A stretch of DNA of 35,735 bases from Prevotellaceae bacterium (GTDB lineage: Bacteria > Bacteroidota > Bacteroidia > Bacteroidales > UBA932). Positions 26,006 to 34,806 of this stretch are shown one piece after another. How positions within the stretch are numbered: the stretch's first letter is position 1; each line of letters begins with the position of its first letter. A model generated the notes under the pieces. It worked only from the letters and a program-made list of their open reading frames with translations. It was not told the DNA's origin and ran no database searches. The DNA is taken from positions 1 to 35,735 of the forward strand of contig JAIRRX010000015.1 of NCBI GenBank assembly GCA_031255755.1. Direction: 5' to 3'. Both the position numbers and the translations under genes were made by a program.

Positions 26006-26572
26006 TCATTCGTTGAATTTTCCGAGCTTTTTCAATATTTCCGTTAATTCTTCGGATTTATGCGTTCCTATCAGCAGTTTTGAACCGTCTGTAAATTCAA
26101 TCTGCAATCCCTTATTTCCCGATATGGACATAACTTCGCTGTTTTGTTTGCTAAACAATTTTTTGCTGTTTAAACAATATCGTATCCGTGTAATAAAAGA
26201 AAGCCTGAACTTAAACGTGTTTCGGCAACCCCAGCCTCCATATTCCACTAACGGACGATATTTTCTGATATATGCTTTTTGTATTTCATCCCATGTAAAA
26301 TATTGATATTTTCTGTTAAAAGGAAACATTTTTACATAAATGCCTTCGCTATTGATGACAGTTTTCATCGAAATGCAACATACAAAAACAATAATCAGCA
26401 AGGCAACGGCGCTCCATACAACAATTTCCAAAAACGAAAATTCTGCAGTCGTGTCGTATTTATATTTGAACATAAAAATCAAAACAACGGCAAATACCAA
26501 AAACGGAATAATTATTTTATTGCGCTGCACTTCGTAAAAAGCATCATTATTTTTTTTGTATCTGTGATTCAT
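26006..26572 (-). CDS. Two-helix membrane protein with PH-like C-terminal domain, function unknown
   Basis: 188 residues. Two hydrophobic segments lie at about 20-36 and 47-68, joined by a very short loop. The cytoplasmic part shows strands such as VINSEGIYVKMFPFNRKYQYFTWDEI, RNTFKFRLSF and KGLQIEFTDGSKLLIGT followed by a terminal helix SEELTEILKKLGKF, a pattern like bacterial PH-domain or YcxB/DUF6141-type proteins. The WDEIQKAYIRKYRP and GGWGCR stretches are typical of that group as I recall it. It sits between the SPFH protein and the RHH protein in one operon. I do not recognise a defined function. Confidence 0.7.
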   Translation of the reverse strand: MNHRYKKNNDAFYEVQRNKIIIPFLVFAVVLIFMFKYKYDTTAEFSFLEIVVWSAVALLIIVFVCCISMKTVINSEGIYVKMFPFNRKYQYFTWDEIQKAYIRKYRPLVEYGGWGCRNTFKFRLSFITRIRYCLNSKKLFSKQNSEVMSISGNKGLQIEFTDGSKLLIGTHKSEELTEILKKLGKFNE

Positions 26573-26623
26573 TGTGGTATTTGTTAGCCATTATTTGTTT
26601 GATAGTTGTATGGAAAAACTACA

Positions 26624-27586
26624 TTAATTATAAAGGGTGCCGGTATTTACAATCGGTTGAGTACGTTCGTCGCTGCAAAGCACAACAAGAAGATTTGAAA
26701 CCATAGCGGCTTTCTTTTCGTCATCAAGTTCGATAATTTCTTCTTCCGACAGTTTTGCAAGTGCATGTTTTACCATTCCTACTGCTCCGTCAACAATTTT
26801 TTCGCGCGCGCTTATTATTGCATCAGCCTGCTGACGCCGCAACATTACGGCTGCAATTTCAGGAGCGTAGGCAAGATAATTTACGCGAGCTTCCAAAACT
26901 TCAATTCCTGCTATTGCCAAACGTTCATCCAACTGTTTTTCCAGAATGTCGTTTATTTCTTCGCCGCCCGAACGCAAAGTGAGTTTTTCATCTTCATTGT
27001 CGGTATTGTCGTAAGCAAACGTTCCTGCGACATAACGCAAAGCCGCATCGCTTTGTACCTTAACAAAATGCTCGTAGGCTTTCATTTTTGAATTTAGTTT
27101 GTTGTGAAAACCGGAACTTGTAATTATTGGCATTGACGTATTGTCAATATCGAATGATGCTCTGTATGTGTCGGTAACTCTCCACACCAGCATCTGACCA
27201 ATCATAATCGGATTTCCGTTTTTGTCATTTACCTTTATCGGCTCGGCATCAAGATTACGGGCGCGCAAAGTGAGTTTTTTTCTTGTATAAAAAGGATTTA
27301 CCCAAAAGAAACCGTTTTCTTTGACAGTGCCTTCATATTTGCCGAAAAAAACTAAAACCTGCGCTTCGTTTGGTTCTATGCGAATAAATCCGCAATAAAA
27401 AATAATGTTGATAATAAACAGAATAATATCTGCTATAATTAACACCGCAAGCAGCGGCGATGAAAGATTGGCGCCGACAATCCATAAGAACGCCACAACA
27501 ATGGCTGCCAGAAATATAAGATTGAATATCAACATTCCTATTCCAGACAGTTTTACTTTTTCAAAATTTTCTTCCTGTTTTTTCAT
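26624..27586 (-). CDS. SPFH-domain (band 7/prohibitin-like) membrane protein
   Basis: 320-residue membrane scaffold protein. Hydrophobic segments at about 14-37 and 44-66 precede the SPFH domain, which begins IRIEPNEAQVLVFFGKYEGTVKENGFFWVNPFY, followed by LRARNLDAEPIKVNDKNGNPI and the later LAIAGIEVLEARVNYLAYAPEIAAVMLRRQQADAII. The C-terminal helix includes AREKIVDGAVGMVKHALAKL. Such proteins form oligomeric membrane microdomains and often control neighbouring proteases or transporters. It heads a three-gene operon with a good TTTG-N18-TACCTTTG promoter. No NfeD-like partner is present. Confidence 0.9.
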   Translation of the reverse strand: MKKQEENFEKVKLSGIGMLIFNLIFLAAIVVAFLWIVGANLSSPLLAVLIIADIILFIINIIFYCGFIRIEPNEAQVLVFFGKYEGTVKENGFFWVNPFYTRKKLTLRARNLDAEPIKVNDKNGNPIMIGQMLVWRVTDTYRASFDIDNTSMPIITSSGFHNKLNSKMKAYEHFVKVQSDAALRYVAGTFAYDNTDNEDEKLTLRSGGEEINDILEKQLDERLAIAGIEVLEARVNYLAYAPEIAAVMLRRQQADAIISAREKIVDGAVGMVKHALAKLSEEEIIELDDEKKAAMVSNLLVVLCSDERTQPIVNTGTLYN

Positions 27587-27628
27587 GATATTGAAATTTA
27601 AAATTAAAATGATATTAAAATAATATCA

Positions 27629-27658
27629 CAAAGGTAAACATTTTTTTTAACTTCCAAA
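27629..27658 (-). promoter_or_regulatory. Bacteroidota promoter for SPFH operon
   Basis: On the minus strand TTTG (27655-27658), an 18-base spacer and TACCTTTG (27629-27636), about 43 bases upstream of the SPFH start. Confidence 0.7.
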
Positions 27659-27817
27659 AAAAAATATGATTTTTTTCATTATATTTACAAATACAATTTC
27701 TGTTTTTGAAAAAATAATTGTATGACTGCGTTTTTGTTTTATTGACACAAACCCTTTCAAATCACACCTATATACATTTTGCCATTAAAAATATTTTTTA
27801 AAATCATATTTTATTTA

Positions 27818-27825
27818 TATCTTCG
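27818..27825 (+). promoter_or_regulatory. Candidate -7 element for asparaginase
   Basis: TATCTTCG, one mismatch from TAnnTTTG, 26 bases upstream of the ansA start. No -33 is evident. Confidence 0.3.
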
Positions 27826-27850
27826 CACTGTAAAATCGTCATAACACAAA

Positions 27851-28873
27851 ATGGACACATCGGTACTCGTAATCTATACAGGCGGAACAATAGGAATGAA
27901 ACGACACTCAACAACAGGAGCGCTTGTTCCATTTGATTTTAGCGAGATAGAAAAAGAAGTTCCGGAACTGAAAAAGTTCAAATACAAACTTGATACACAT
28001 TCATTTCAAAATCCTGTGGATTCTTCTGATATTAAGCCCGAATTTTGGGCAAATACGGCAAAAATTATAAAAGACAGTTATGATTTGTATGATGGATTTG
28101 TAATTTTACACGGAACTGATACAATGTCGTATTCGGCATCCGCATTGAGTTTTATGCTGGAAAATTTAAGTAAACCCGTAATTTTTACAGGTTCTCAATT
28201 ACCAATAGATTCATTGCGTACAGACGGAAAGGAAAATATTTTGTCGGCAATAGAAATTGCAGCATCTCAACACAATGGAAAGCCTGTGGTTCCCGAAGTA
28301 TGCATATTTTTTGAAGATAAACTGTTTAGAGGAAATCGGACAACAAAACACAGCGCCGAAAATTTTAATGCTTTCAGGTCGTATAATTATCCTGCGCTCG
28401 CAGAATCGGGTGTGGAAATTAAGTATAATTTATCTGCAATAGCAAAACCAAAATCAGGCAAAATATTAAAAATTCACACCGAAATGGATACTGCTGTTAT
28501 AGGATTAAAAATTTTTCCGGGAATAGATTGTGATTTTATTGATAATATATTGAATATAAAAGGATTAAAAGGAGTTATAATTGAAACATTCGGCTCCGGA
28601 AATACGCCTACAACCGAAAAATTTTTATCTAAATTCAGGACGGCAATTGATAAAGGTTTGATAGTACTAAACATTAGTCAATGTCAAGTAGGAAGCGTAG
28701 AGATGGAACGTTATGAAACAGGAATTTTATTCAAAAATACAGGCGTAATATGTGGAAAAGATATGACATTTGAAGCGGCAATAACAAAATTATCGTTTTT
28801 ATTAGCTAATAATAAGACGATTACAGAAGTTAAAGAGAACTTGCAAAAATCATTACGAGGAGAAATTTCTTAA
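27851..28873 (+). CDS. ansA: Type I L-asparaginase
   Basis: Hydrolyses L-asparagine to aspartate and ammonia. 340 residues without a signal peptide, consistent with the cytoplasmic type I enzyme. The first catalytic Thr lies in YTGGTIGM (T13), and the second motif HGTDTMSYSASALSFML holds T89-D90. FTGSQLPIDSLRTDGKENI carries the conserved Lys-containing element. The C-terminal half has IKGLKGVIIETFGSGNTP and NISQCQVGSV, also family-typical. It is followed by a 136-base gap before exbB and is likely monocistronic. Confidence 0.93.
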   Translation: MDTSVLVIYTGGTIGMKRHSTTGALVPFDFSEIEKEVPELKKFKYKLDTHSFQNPVDSSDIKPEFWANTAKIIKDSYDLYDGFVILHGTDTMSYSASALSFMLENLSKPVIFTGSQLPIDSLRTDGKENILSAIEIAASQHNGKPVVPEVCIFFEDKLFRGNRTTKHSAENFNAFRSYNYPALAESGVEIKYNLSAIAKPKSGKILKIHTEMDTAVIGLKIFPGIDCDFIDNILNIKGLKGVIIETFGSGNTPTTEKFLSKFRTAIDKGLIVLNISQCQVGSVEMERYETGILFKNTGVICGKDMTFEAAITKLSFLLANNKTITEVKENLQKSLRGEIS

Positions 28874-29009
28874 TATTTTGTTGTTATAATAATTTTTTTT
28901 TGTAATTTGGCAGCTTCAAATTGAACATAAAAATAGAAAAAGTAAATTTTAAAAATATTTGAACTTAATAAAAAATAAAAAAATTAAAAAAAATTAAATT
29001 TAAAGAGCC

Positions 29010-29723
29010 ATGAAAAAACTATTTATGTTTTTAGCAGCAACAGGAACGACCCTTGCTGCAAATTTAGCAATCGCAGAAGAAACAGTAGAAGCTACAGTTC
29101 CTTTGCATCAAACACTCAAGAAAAACTTTATTGATGGTGGTCCTCTGTTTATGACGCCGATTATTCTGTGTCTTATTCTTGGATTAGCATTTGTAATTGA
29201 AAGGATTATTTACCTGAACCTTGCAGATGTTAATACAAAAAAACTTGTTGATGATGTTGAAACAGCGCTGGCAAAAGGCGGCATTGAAGCAGCAAAAGAT
29301 TTGTGCCGCAATACACGCGGACCTGTTGCAAGTATTTTTTATCAAGGTCTTGACCGTGCAGGTGAAGGTGTTGAAATGGTAGAAAAAGCCGTTGTTAATT
29401 ATGGCGGAGTACAAATGGGTAAACTTGAAAGCAACCTTTCATGGATTGCGTTGTTTATTGCAATATCGCCTTCGTTAGGGTTCTTGGGAACAGTTATCGG
29501 CATGGTGGTGGCTTTCGACGCTATTGAAACTGCAGGACAGATTTCTCCGAGCGTTGTAGCATCAGGTATGAAAGTTGCTCTTATTACAACTGTTGCAGGT
29601 CTTATTGTAGCTATTGTTCTCCAACTTTTCTACAACTACATTCTTGCAAAAATTGATTCCATTGTTAATAAAATGGAAGATGCTTCAATTAGTCTTGTTG
29701 ATTTGGTTATAAAAAATAAATAA
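29010..29723 (+). CDS. exbB: MotA/TolQ/ExbB-family proton channel subunit
   Basis: Inner-membrane subunit of the proton-driven complex that energises TonB-dependent transport. 237 residues. An N-terminal hydrophobic signal-like segment (LFMFLAATGTTLAANLAIA) precedes the core, which has membrane segments at about 48-68, 140-165 and 180-210. The core motif LGFLGTVIGMVVAFDAIE and the final ISPSVVASGMKVALITTVAGLIVAIVLQ are the conserved ExbB/TolQ elements. It is the first of four closely spaced genes: a small membrane protein 3 bases later, then two ExbD proteins. The SusC transporter elsewhere in the window is of the class such a complex powers. Confidence 0.93.
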   Translation: MKKLFMFLAATGTTLAANLAIAEETVEATVPLHQTLKKNFIDGGPLFMTPIILCLILGLAFVIERIIYLNLADVNTKKLVDDVETALAKGGIEAAKDLCRNTRGPVASIFYQGLDRAGEGVEMVEKAVVNYGGVQMGKLESNLSWIALFIAISPSLGFLGTVIGMVVAFDAIETAGQISPSVVASGMKVALITTVAGLIVAIVLQLFYNYILAKIDSIVNKMEDASISLVDLVIKNK

Positions 29724-29726
29724 ATC

Positions 29727-30179
29727 ATGTCGAGAAAAACATTAAACATAGTAACAATAATCCTGTTTATCGTTTCTATTATTGTGGGCATATTTACATT
29801 TGCCAATGCAACTGCAATACAAAACGGAGAATCGGGATTAGTAAATCCGTTGTTTTACTGGACAAGTTTATTACTCATTATTACAGTGATATTGGCATTA
29901 TTAATGCCGCTTCCTTCAATACTGAAAAATCCGAAAGCAATAAAACGAACACTGTTTATTATTGTGGGAATTGCCGTTGCTTTTGGGCTGGTTTATGTTT
30001 TATCCCAAGGTAAACCCGATGGGGAAGCAATAATGAGTACTTTGACTCCGATACAACAGAATGAATATACGGACAATTCCGTTATTGCAAATATGAACAT
30101 AATTGCAGTTGAAATTGCTTTGCTGCTCGCAGTTGTAGCAGTTTTGGCATCCGCAGTTAAAGGTTTTGTAAAGAAATAA
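29727..30179 (+). CDS. Small membrane protein within exb cluster, function unknown
   Basis: 150 residues with four hydrophobic segments at about 8-27, 42-61, 71-91 and 122-146. No catalytic motif is visible. It starts 3 bases after exbB and ends 22 bases before the first exbD, so it is translated as part of the same operon. A protein of this size in this position is common in Bacteroidota exb clusters. I infer a structural or assembly role only from position. Confidence 0.75.
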   Translation: MSRKTLNIVTIILFIVSIIVGIFTFANATAIQNGESGLVNPLFYWTSLLLIITVILALLMPLPSILKNPKAIKRTLFIIVGIAVAFGLVYVLSQGKPDGEAIMSTLTPIQQNEYTDNSVIANMNIIAVEIALLLAVVAVLASAVKGFVKK

Positions 30180-30201
30180 TTTTTGTAAAAAGCAAACAGA
30201 T

Positions 30202-30786
30202 ATGGCAAGAAAAAAGAAAGAAATGCCCGAACTGAACGGAGCCGGTATGTCCGACATATCGTTTCTTTTGCTTTGCTTCTTTTTGATGACATCCAGCATG
30301 GATGAGAGTATGGGTATAAGCCGTCAGTTGCCGCCGATACCACCGGAAGACCAACAGATACAGATTGACATCAAGCAACACAATGTGTTGCAGGTATTGG
30401 TTGACGGGCAAGACAGACTCTCTGTAAACCAAAGGCAAATGGATATAAAGGATTTGAAGGATGCGACTAAGGAATTTATCCTGAACCCGACAAATGACCA
30501 GACAAAATCAAGCAAAAAGGAAGAAGATATACCGGGCGTAGGAAATGTTATGATATCGGAGGCAGTGATTTCGTTGCAAAATGTGCGCAGTACAAGTTAT
30601 GAAGTATATTTACAGGTACAAAACCAACTTACTGCGGCATATAACGAGTTGCGTAATGAAGAATCCGTAGCAAGATTCGGAAGAAAATTTGCTGACTTGG
30701 ATGAAATTCAACGCGAAGCAATTACAAAAATTTACAGGCAAAGAATATCGGAATCACCTCCGAAAGACACACGTAAAAAGAAATAG
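30202..30786 (+). CDS. exbD: ExbD/TolR-family biopolymer transport protein (first copy)
   Basis: Inner-membrane ExbD subunit, 194 residues. A short basic N-terminus is followed by one membrane helix, MSDISFLLLCFFLMTSSM, with the proton-carrying Asp at D18. The periplasmic domain is longer than in proteobacterial ExbD (about 140 residues) because of an insert with a Lys/Ser/Asp-rich segment (TKSSKKEEDIPGVG). It ends in a basic tail. A second, shorter exbD follows after 11 bases, so the complex may contain two different ExbD chains. Confidence 0.92.
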   Translation: MARKKKEMPELNGAGMSDISFLLLCFFLMTSSMDESMGISRQLPPIPPEDQQIQIDIKQHNVLQVLVDGQDRLSVNQRQMDIKDLKDATKEFILNPTNDQTKSSKKEEDIPGVGNVMISEAVISLQNVRSTSYEVYLQVQNQLTAAYNELRNEESVARFGRKFADLDEIQREAITKIYRQRISESPPKDTRKKK

Positions 30787-30797
30787 GAGATAATACA

Positions 30798-31262
30798 ATG
30801 GCAAAATTTACAGGAAAAAAAGGAAAAAAACTTGCAGGTTTTAGCACCGCTTCAATGGGCGATATTGTATTTATTCTGTTATTCTTTTTTATGGTAACTA
30901 CTACAATGCGCGAAACGGAAGTAAAAGTAAGAACCGATGTTCCAAAAGCATCGGAAGTTACCAAACTTGAACGTAAAGATCTTACCGTTTATATTAATAT
31001 AGGACCTCCTATTGCGTCCGAACAGGCAAGATACGGTACGGATGCGTGTATTCAGCTAAACGATTCGTTTAAAACAGTTGACGATATTCGTAACTTTATA
31101 GCATCATTCCGTGAAGGTTTGGCGGAAGCAGACCGTCCGTACATGACAACTGCCCTTAAAATAGACAAGGAAACAAGAATGGGCATAGTGTCTGATGTGA
31201 AAGAAGAATTGAGGCGATGTCAGGCGTTAAAAATTATGTACAATGCTATCAAAGCCGAATAA
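30798..31262 (+). CDS. exbD: ExbD/TolR-family biopolymer transport protein (second copy)
   Basis: 154-residue ExbD paralogue. A basic N-terminus (KFTGKKGKKLAGF) precedes the membrane helix with the conserved Asp at D22 (SMGDIVFILLFFFMV). The periplasmic domain contains DLTVYINIGPP and KIDKETRMGIVSDVKEELRRCQALKIMYNA, typical of the C-terminal ExbD fold. It has no insert like the first copy, so the two copies are clearly diverged rather than a recent duplication. No tonB gene follows. A hairpin with A/T flanks ends the operon. Confidence 0.92.
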   Translation: MAKFTGKKGKKLAGFSTASMGDIVFILLFFFMVTTTMRETEVKVRTDVPKASEVTKLERKDLTVYINIGPPIASEQARYGTDACIQLNDSFKTVDDIRNFIASFREGLAEADRPYMTTALKIDKETRMGIVSDVKEELRRCQALKIMYNAIKAE

Positions 31263-31273
31263 TAATATCAAAT

Positions 31274-31314
31274 AAAGAAAAAGGGGTGCTTTTATGCACC
31301 TCTTTTCTTTTTAA
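31274..31314 (+). terminator. Intrinsic terminator after exb operon
   Basis: Stem ggggtgc (31283-31289) with gcacctc (31296-31302), one G-T pair, extended by A/T flanks and followed by a T-rich run. Confidence 0.75.
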
Positions 31315-31329
31315 TTTATAAAAATAAAA

Positions 31330-32538
31330 ATGAAAAAAATTTTATCCACAGTTTTATGCATTGTAGTGCTTTTCAGTGCATGTTCTGTACAAAACAGTAA
31401 AAAAGCCAAATACATTTTTCTTTTCGTAGGCGATGGAATGGGAATTGCTCACGTTACGCTTACGGAAGCATATTTGGCAGATAAAGCAGGAGAAATAGGA
31501 AGCGAATATTTATCGTTTTCAAAATTTCCATACACGGGATTTGTAACAACATATTCGGCAAGCCATTTTACAACATGTTCATCCGCATCGGGAACAGCAT
31601 TTTCAACAGGATATAAAACAAAAAATCACATGCTTGGAATAGCTCCGGATTCAATTACAAAATTAAAAAGCGTTACGTATAAACTTAAAGAAAACGGATT
31701 GAAAATAGGAGTAAGTTCAAACGCAGGAATAAATCATGCAACACCGGCTTCATTCTACGCAAGCAACATCAGCCGCACGGCTTATTATGACATAGGTCTT
31801 CAACTTTGGCAAAGCGGATTTGATTTCTTCGGAGGCGGAAGTTTTATACAGGATAAAGGTAAAACCAAAGACCTGCAATCATTGGAAGAAATAACAAAAA
31901 ATAATGGTTATACGGTTACGCGCGGAATAAAAGAAATAAGTGATGTTTCTGAAAACACAAGCATAGATAAAGTTGTCGCCTTTTTTAATGAAAGTGATGA
32001 TGTACAAAACTTATCGTATGCAATCAACAGGAAACCGGGTGAAGCCAAACTTTCGGACATTATAGAAGCCGAAATAAAATTCCTTAAAGCAAGAGAAAAT
32101 AAAGGATTTTTTATAATGGCAGAAGGAGGAATTATTGACTGGTGCGCACATGACAACGATGCGGCAGGAGTTGTTAAGGAAGTTATTGATTTGTCGGAAG
32201 CAGTGCAGATTGCCGTTGATTTTTACAATAAATATCCTGACGAAACGCTTATACTTGTTACTGCCGACCATGAAACAGGAGGTTTAATATTGAGAAACAG
32301 TAACGGTTATGCAAGTTTTGACGGACAAGCAGGCTCGGTAGGAACATTAGGAGAAAACGGCAAGGAAATTTGCGATTCGATAAACAAGGAAGCAGGAGTT
32401 CGTTTTGGCACAAAAGGACACACGGGAATCGTTGTACCGATGTATGCAATTGGAGCAGGAGCAGAATTATTTACAGGCAAATTCGATAATACAGACATTC
32501 CACGCAAAATAATGCAAGCAGCAGGATTTGAATTTTAA
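31330..32538 (+). CDS. Alkaline phosphatase-family lipoprotein
   Basis: Exported phosphomonoesterase, 402 residues, with lipobox LFSAC and lipidated Cys at residue 18, so anchored in the envelope. Metal site VGDGMG gives D35. The nucleophile region reads TTCSSASGTAFSTG, which aligns with the PhoA TDSAASATAWSTG block and places the nucleophile at S84, with Cys where PhoA has Asp101. Later motifs are FIMAEGGIIDWCAHDND, LILVTADHETGG and KGHTGIVVPMYAIGAG, the remaining metal ligands. It follows the exb terminator and precedes gpmI. Expected role is phosphate scavenging from organic phosphates; no phosphate-starvation operator was identified. Confidence 0.9.
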   Translation: MKKILSTVLCIVVLFSACSVQNSKKAKYIFLFVGDGMGIAHVTLTEAYLADKAGEIGSEYLSFSKFPYTGFVTTYSASHFTTCSSASGTAFSTGYKTKNHMLGIAPDSITKLKSVTYKLKENGLKIGVSSNAGINHATPASFYASNISRTAYYDIGLQLWQSGFDFFGGGSFIQDKGKTKDLQSLEEITKNNGYTVTRGIKEISDVSENTSIDKVVAFFNESDDVQNLSYAINRKPGEAKLSDIIEAEIKFLKARENKGFFIMAEGGIIDWCAHDNDAAGVVKEVIDLSEAVQIAVDFYNKYPDETLILVTADHETGGLILRNSNGYASFDGQAGSVGTLGENGKEICDSINKEAGVRFGTKGHTGIVVPMYAIGAGAELFTGKFDNTDIPRKIMQAAGFEF

Positions 32539-32561
32539 ATCGGTTGTTTTATCTAAATATA

Positions 32562-32602
32562 AAAACGGTTGGCTTTGTTTTTGTCCATCCGTTTTTTGTT
32601 TT
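32562..32602 (+). terminator. Candidate terminator between phosphatase and gpmI
   Basis: Arms aaaacggttgg and ccatccgtttt with one mismatch and a T-rich tail. It is weaker than the other terminators in the window. Confidence 0.5.
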
Positions 32603-32629
32603 CTTTCTCTGTGTTAACTGATTTATTAT

Positions 32630-32637
32630 TAACTTTG
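32630..32637 (+). promoter_or_regulatory. Bacteroidota -7 element for gpmI
   Basis: TAACTTTG, an exact match, 34 bases upstream of the chosen ATG. It lies inside the longer ORF-track frame and so supports the later start. Confidence 0.5.
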
Positions 32638-32670
32638 CAAATTATTTGTAAAACAAAATATTTAAATAAA

Positions 32671-34185
32671 ATGAACAAAAAAGTAGTATTAATTATCCTC
32701 GATGGATGGGGAATAGGAAAAAACGACTCAACAAACGCCATTTTCACACAGGGCGAACCATATATTGACCTGCTTAAAAAAAAATATAAAAATTCACAGC
32801 TTGCCGCCTGCGGAATTGATGTCGGATTGCCGGAAGGGCAAATGGGAAATTCGGAAGTCGGTCATTTGAATATTGGCGCAGGACGAATTGTTTATCAGGA
32901 TTTGGTAAAAATCAATCTGGCTTGCGCCGACAATTCTATAATGCGGAATACGGAAATAATAAATGCCTTTTCGTATGCGCAAAAAACAGGAAAATCAGTG
33001 CATTTTTTGGGTTTGGTCTCGGATGGCGGTGTTCACAGTTCGCTTGAACATCTGTTTAAACTTTGCGACATATCACAGGAATACAATATCAAAAATTCTT
33101 TTGTTCACTGCTTCATGGACGGCAGAGATACAGACCCGCACAGCGGTAAAAATTTTATTGTTGAACTTTTAAATCATACCAAAAATACAAATGTAAATAT
33201 TGCAAGCATCACCGGTCGCTACTATGCAATGGACAGAGATAAACGCTGGGAACGAATAAAGGAAGCATACAATCTGCTTGTAAACGGAAAAGGTAAAGAG
33301 TTTACCGATATGGAAGCAGCAATGCAGCAGTCGTATGATGATGGCATTACAGACGAGTTTGTGAAGCCGATAGTAAACACATGCGTTGACGGGCGCATCA
33401 AAGAAGGAGATGTTGTTATATTTTTCAATTTCCGCAATGACAGAGCCAAAGAGCTTACGTTTGTTCTTACTCAGCAAAATATGCCCGAATATGGAATGTC
33501 AACCATTAAAAATCTTCAATATTACTGCATGACGCCTTATGATGCATCATTCAAAGGTTTGCATGTTATATTCGACAAGGAAAATGTAACAAATACGCTT
33601 GCCGAATATTTCCGCTCAAAAAAAATCAAACAGTTACACATAGCCGAAACCGAAAAATATGCTCACGTAACATTCTTTTTCAACGGAGGACGTGAAATGC
33701 CTTTCGATGGCGAAGACCGTATTCTCATTAATTCGCCAAAAGTTGCAACCTACGACCTCAAACCTGAAATGAGTGCGTATGAAGTGAGAGATGCTTTGGT
33801 TGAACAAATCAAAGCCAACAAATACGAATTTATTGTCGTAAATTTTGCCAACGGCGATATGGTTGGACATACAGGCATTTACGAGGCAATTCAAAAAGCG
33901 GTTTTTGCTGTCGATAACTGCGTAAAAGATGTTGTTGAAACGGCAAAGCAAAATGATTATGAAATAATAATAATCGCCGACCACGGCAATGCAGACAATG
34001 CGGTAAACGCCGACGGCACGCCGAATACCGCACATTCGCTTAATCCTGTTCCGTTCATAGTTGTGAGCGACAGAATAACCGAAATAAAATCAGGAAGGCT
34101 TGCCGATGTTGCGCCATCTGTGCTTACGCTTATGGGGCTTGAAATCCCAAAGGAAATGAAAGGCGAAAGTTTGATAAAACTGTGA
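32671..34185 (+). CDS. gpmI: 2,3-bisphosphoglycerate-independent phosphoglycerate mutase
   Basis: Interconverts 3- and 2-phosphoglycerate in glycolysis and gluconeogenesis, with two manganese ions. Start at the ATG at 32671 ([16 protein letters not shown]), because the family begins here and a -7 element lies just upstream; the ORF-track start at 32569 precedes the promoter. 504 residues, typical. D11 lies in ILDGWG, the phosphoserine is S61 in [14 protein letters not shown], then [13 protein letters not shown], and the second metal set is in [14 protein letters not shown] and [10 protein letters not shown]. The next genes (DUF3109 and an acidic protein) follow closely, so they are probably in one transcript. 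Confidence 0.96.
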   Translation: MNKKVVLIILDGWGIGKNDSTNAIFTQGEPYIDLLKKKYKNSQLAACGIDVGLPEGQMGNSEVGHLNIGAGRIVYQDLVKINLACADNSIMRNTEIINAFSYAQKTGKSVHFLGLVSDGGVHSSLEHLFKLCDISQEYNIKNSFVHCFMDGRDTDPHSGKNFIVELLNHTKNTNVNIASITGRYYAMDRDKRWERIKEAYNLLVNGKGKEFTDMEAAMQQSYDDGITDEFVKPIVNTCVDGRIKEGDVVIFFNFRNDRAKELTFVLTQQNMPEYGMSTIKNLQYYCMTPYDASFKGLHVIFDKENVTNTLAEYFRSKKIKQLHIAETEKYAHVTFFFNGGREMPFDGEDRILINSPKVATYDLKPEMSAYEVRDALVEQIKANKYEFIVVNFANGDMVGHTGIYEAIQKAVFAVDNCVKDVVETAKQNDYEIIIIADHGNADNAVNADGTPNTAHSLNPVPFIVVSDRITEIKSGRLADVAPSVLTLMGLEIPKEMKGESLIKL

Positions 34186-34218
34186 TGAAAAAACATAAAT
34201 TGATAAATTCACAAAACT

Positions 34219-34806
34219 GTGATAATAGATATTGATGATAAATTGTTGAGTTCGGATTTGTTTACCGAATGTTTTTGTTGCGATTATGAAAGTTGTGGCG
34301 GAATTTGCTGTGTTTACGGCGACAGCGGAGCGCCTTTGGAAGAAAAGGAAACAGAAATTATCAAACAAAATATTGCTGAAATTTTACCCTATATGAAGCC
34401 CGAAGGAAGACAAACTGTTGAAAAAAACGGCGTTGGCGTGCTTGACGCAGATGGCGATCTGGTAACTCCGCTTATAAACGGAGAAGAATGTGCCTATTCG
34501 TTTTACGACGAAAATGCAAACTGTTTTTGCAGCATCGAACGCGCATATATAGACAAAAAAATAAATTTCAGAAAGCCCGTTTCGTGTCATTTGTATCCTG
34601 TGCGCGTCAAAAATGCCAACGGAACTGCCATGCTGAATTATGACAGATGGAGTATTTGTCAGTGCGCTCGCGATAAAGGCGAAAATGAAAAAATTTATGT
34701 TTATCAATTTTTGAAAGATGCTATAATAAGATGTTTCGGAAATGAATTTTACGCTAAACTTGAAAATATTGACAAATTAATTAAAACAACAAAAAATATT
34801 GAATAA
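34219..34806 (+). CDS. DUF3109-family cysteine-rich protein
   Basis: 195 residues with a cluster of cysteines: C18, C20, C21, C26, C30 and C31 in TECFCCDYESCGGICC, then NCFCSIE, CHLYPVR and CQCAR. The pattern suggests metal or Fe-S binding, like related YkgJ-type proteins; the ligand is inferred. VYGDSGAPLEEKE is the family core. The start is GTG at 34219: an in-frame stop at 34204-34206 excludes any earlier start, and no ATG fits. It begins 33 bases after gpmI and directly abuts the following gene. The function of DUF3109 is not established. Confidence 0.85.
   Translation: MIIDIDDKLLSSDLFTECFCCDYESCGGICCVYGDSGAPLEEKETEIIKQNIAEILPYMKPEGRQTVEKNGVGVLDADGDLVTPLINGEECAYSFYDENANCFCSIERAYIDKKINFRKPVSCHLYPVRVKNANGTAMLNYDRWSICQCARDKGENEKIYVYQFLKDAIIRCFGNEFYAKLENIDKLIKTTKNIE

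Noticed and set aside
32569-32670. N-terminal extension of gpmI in the ORF track
   Set aside because: It spans the terminator candidate and the -7 element; the family starts at [12 protein letters not shown].
33634-34035. 133-residue minus-strand ORF
   Set aside because: It is antisense to the metal-binding part of gpmI and has no recognisable features.
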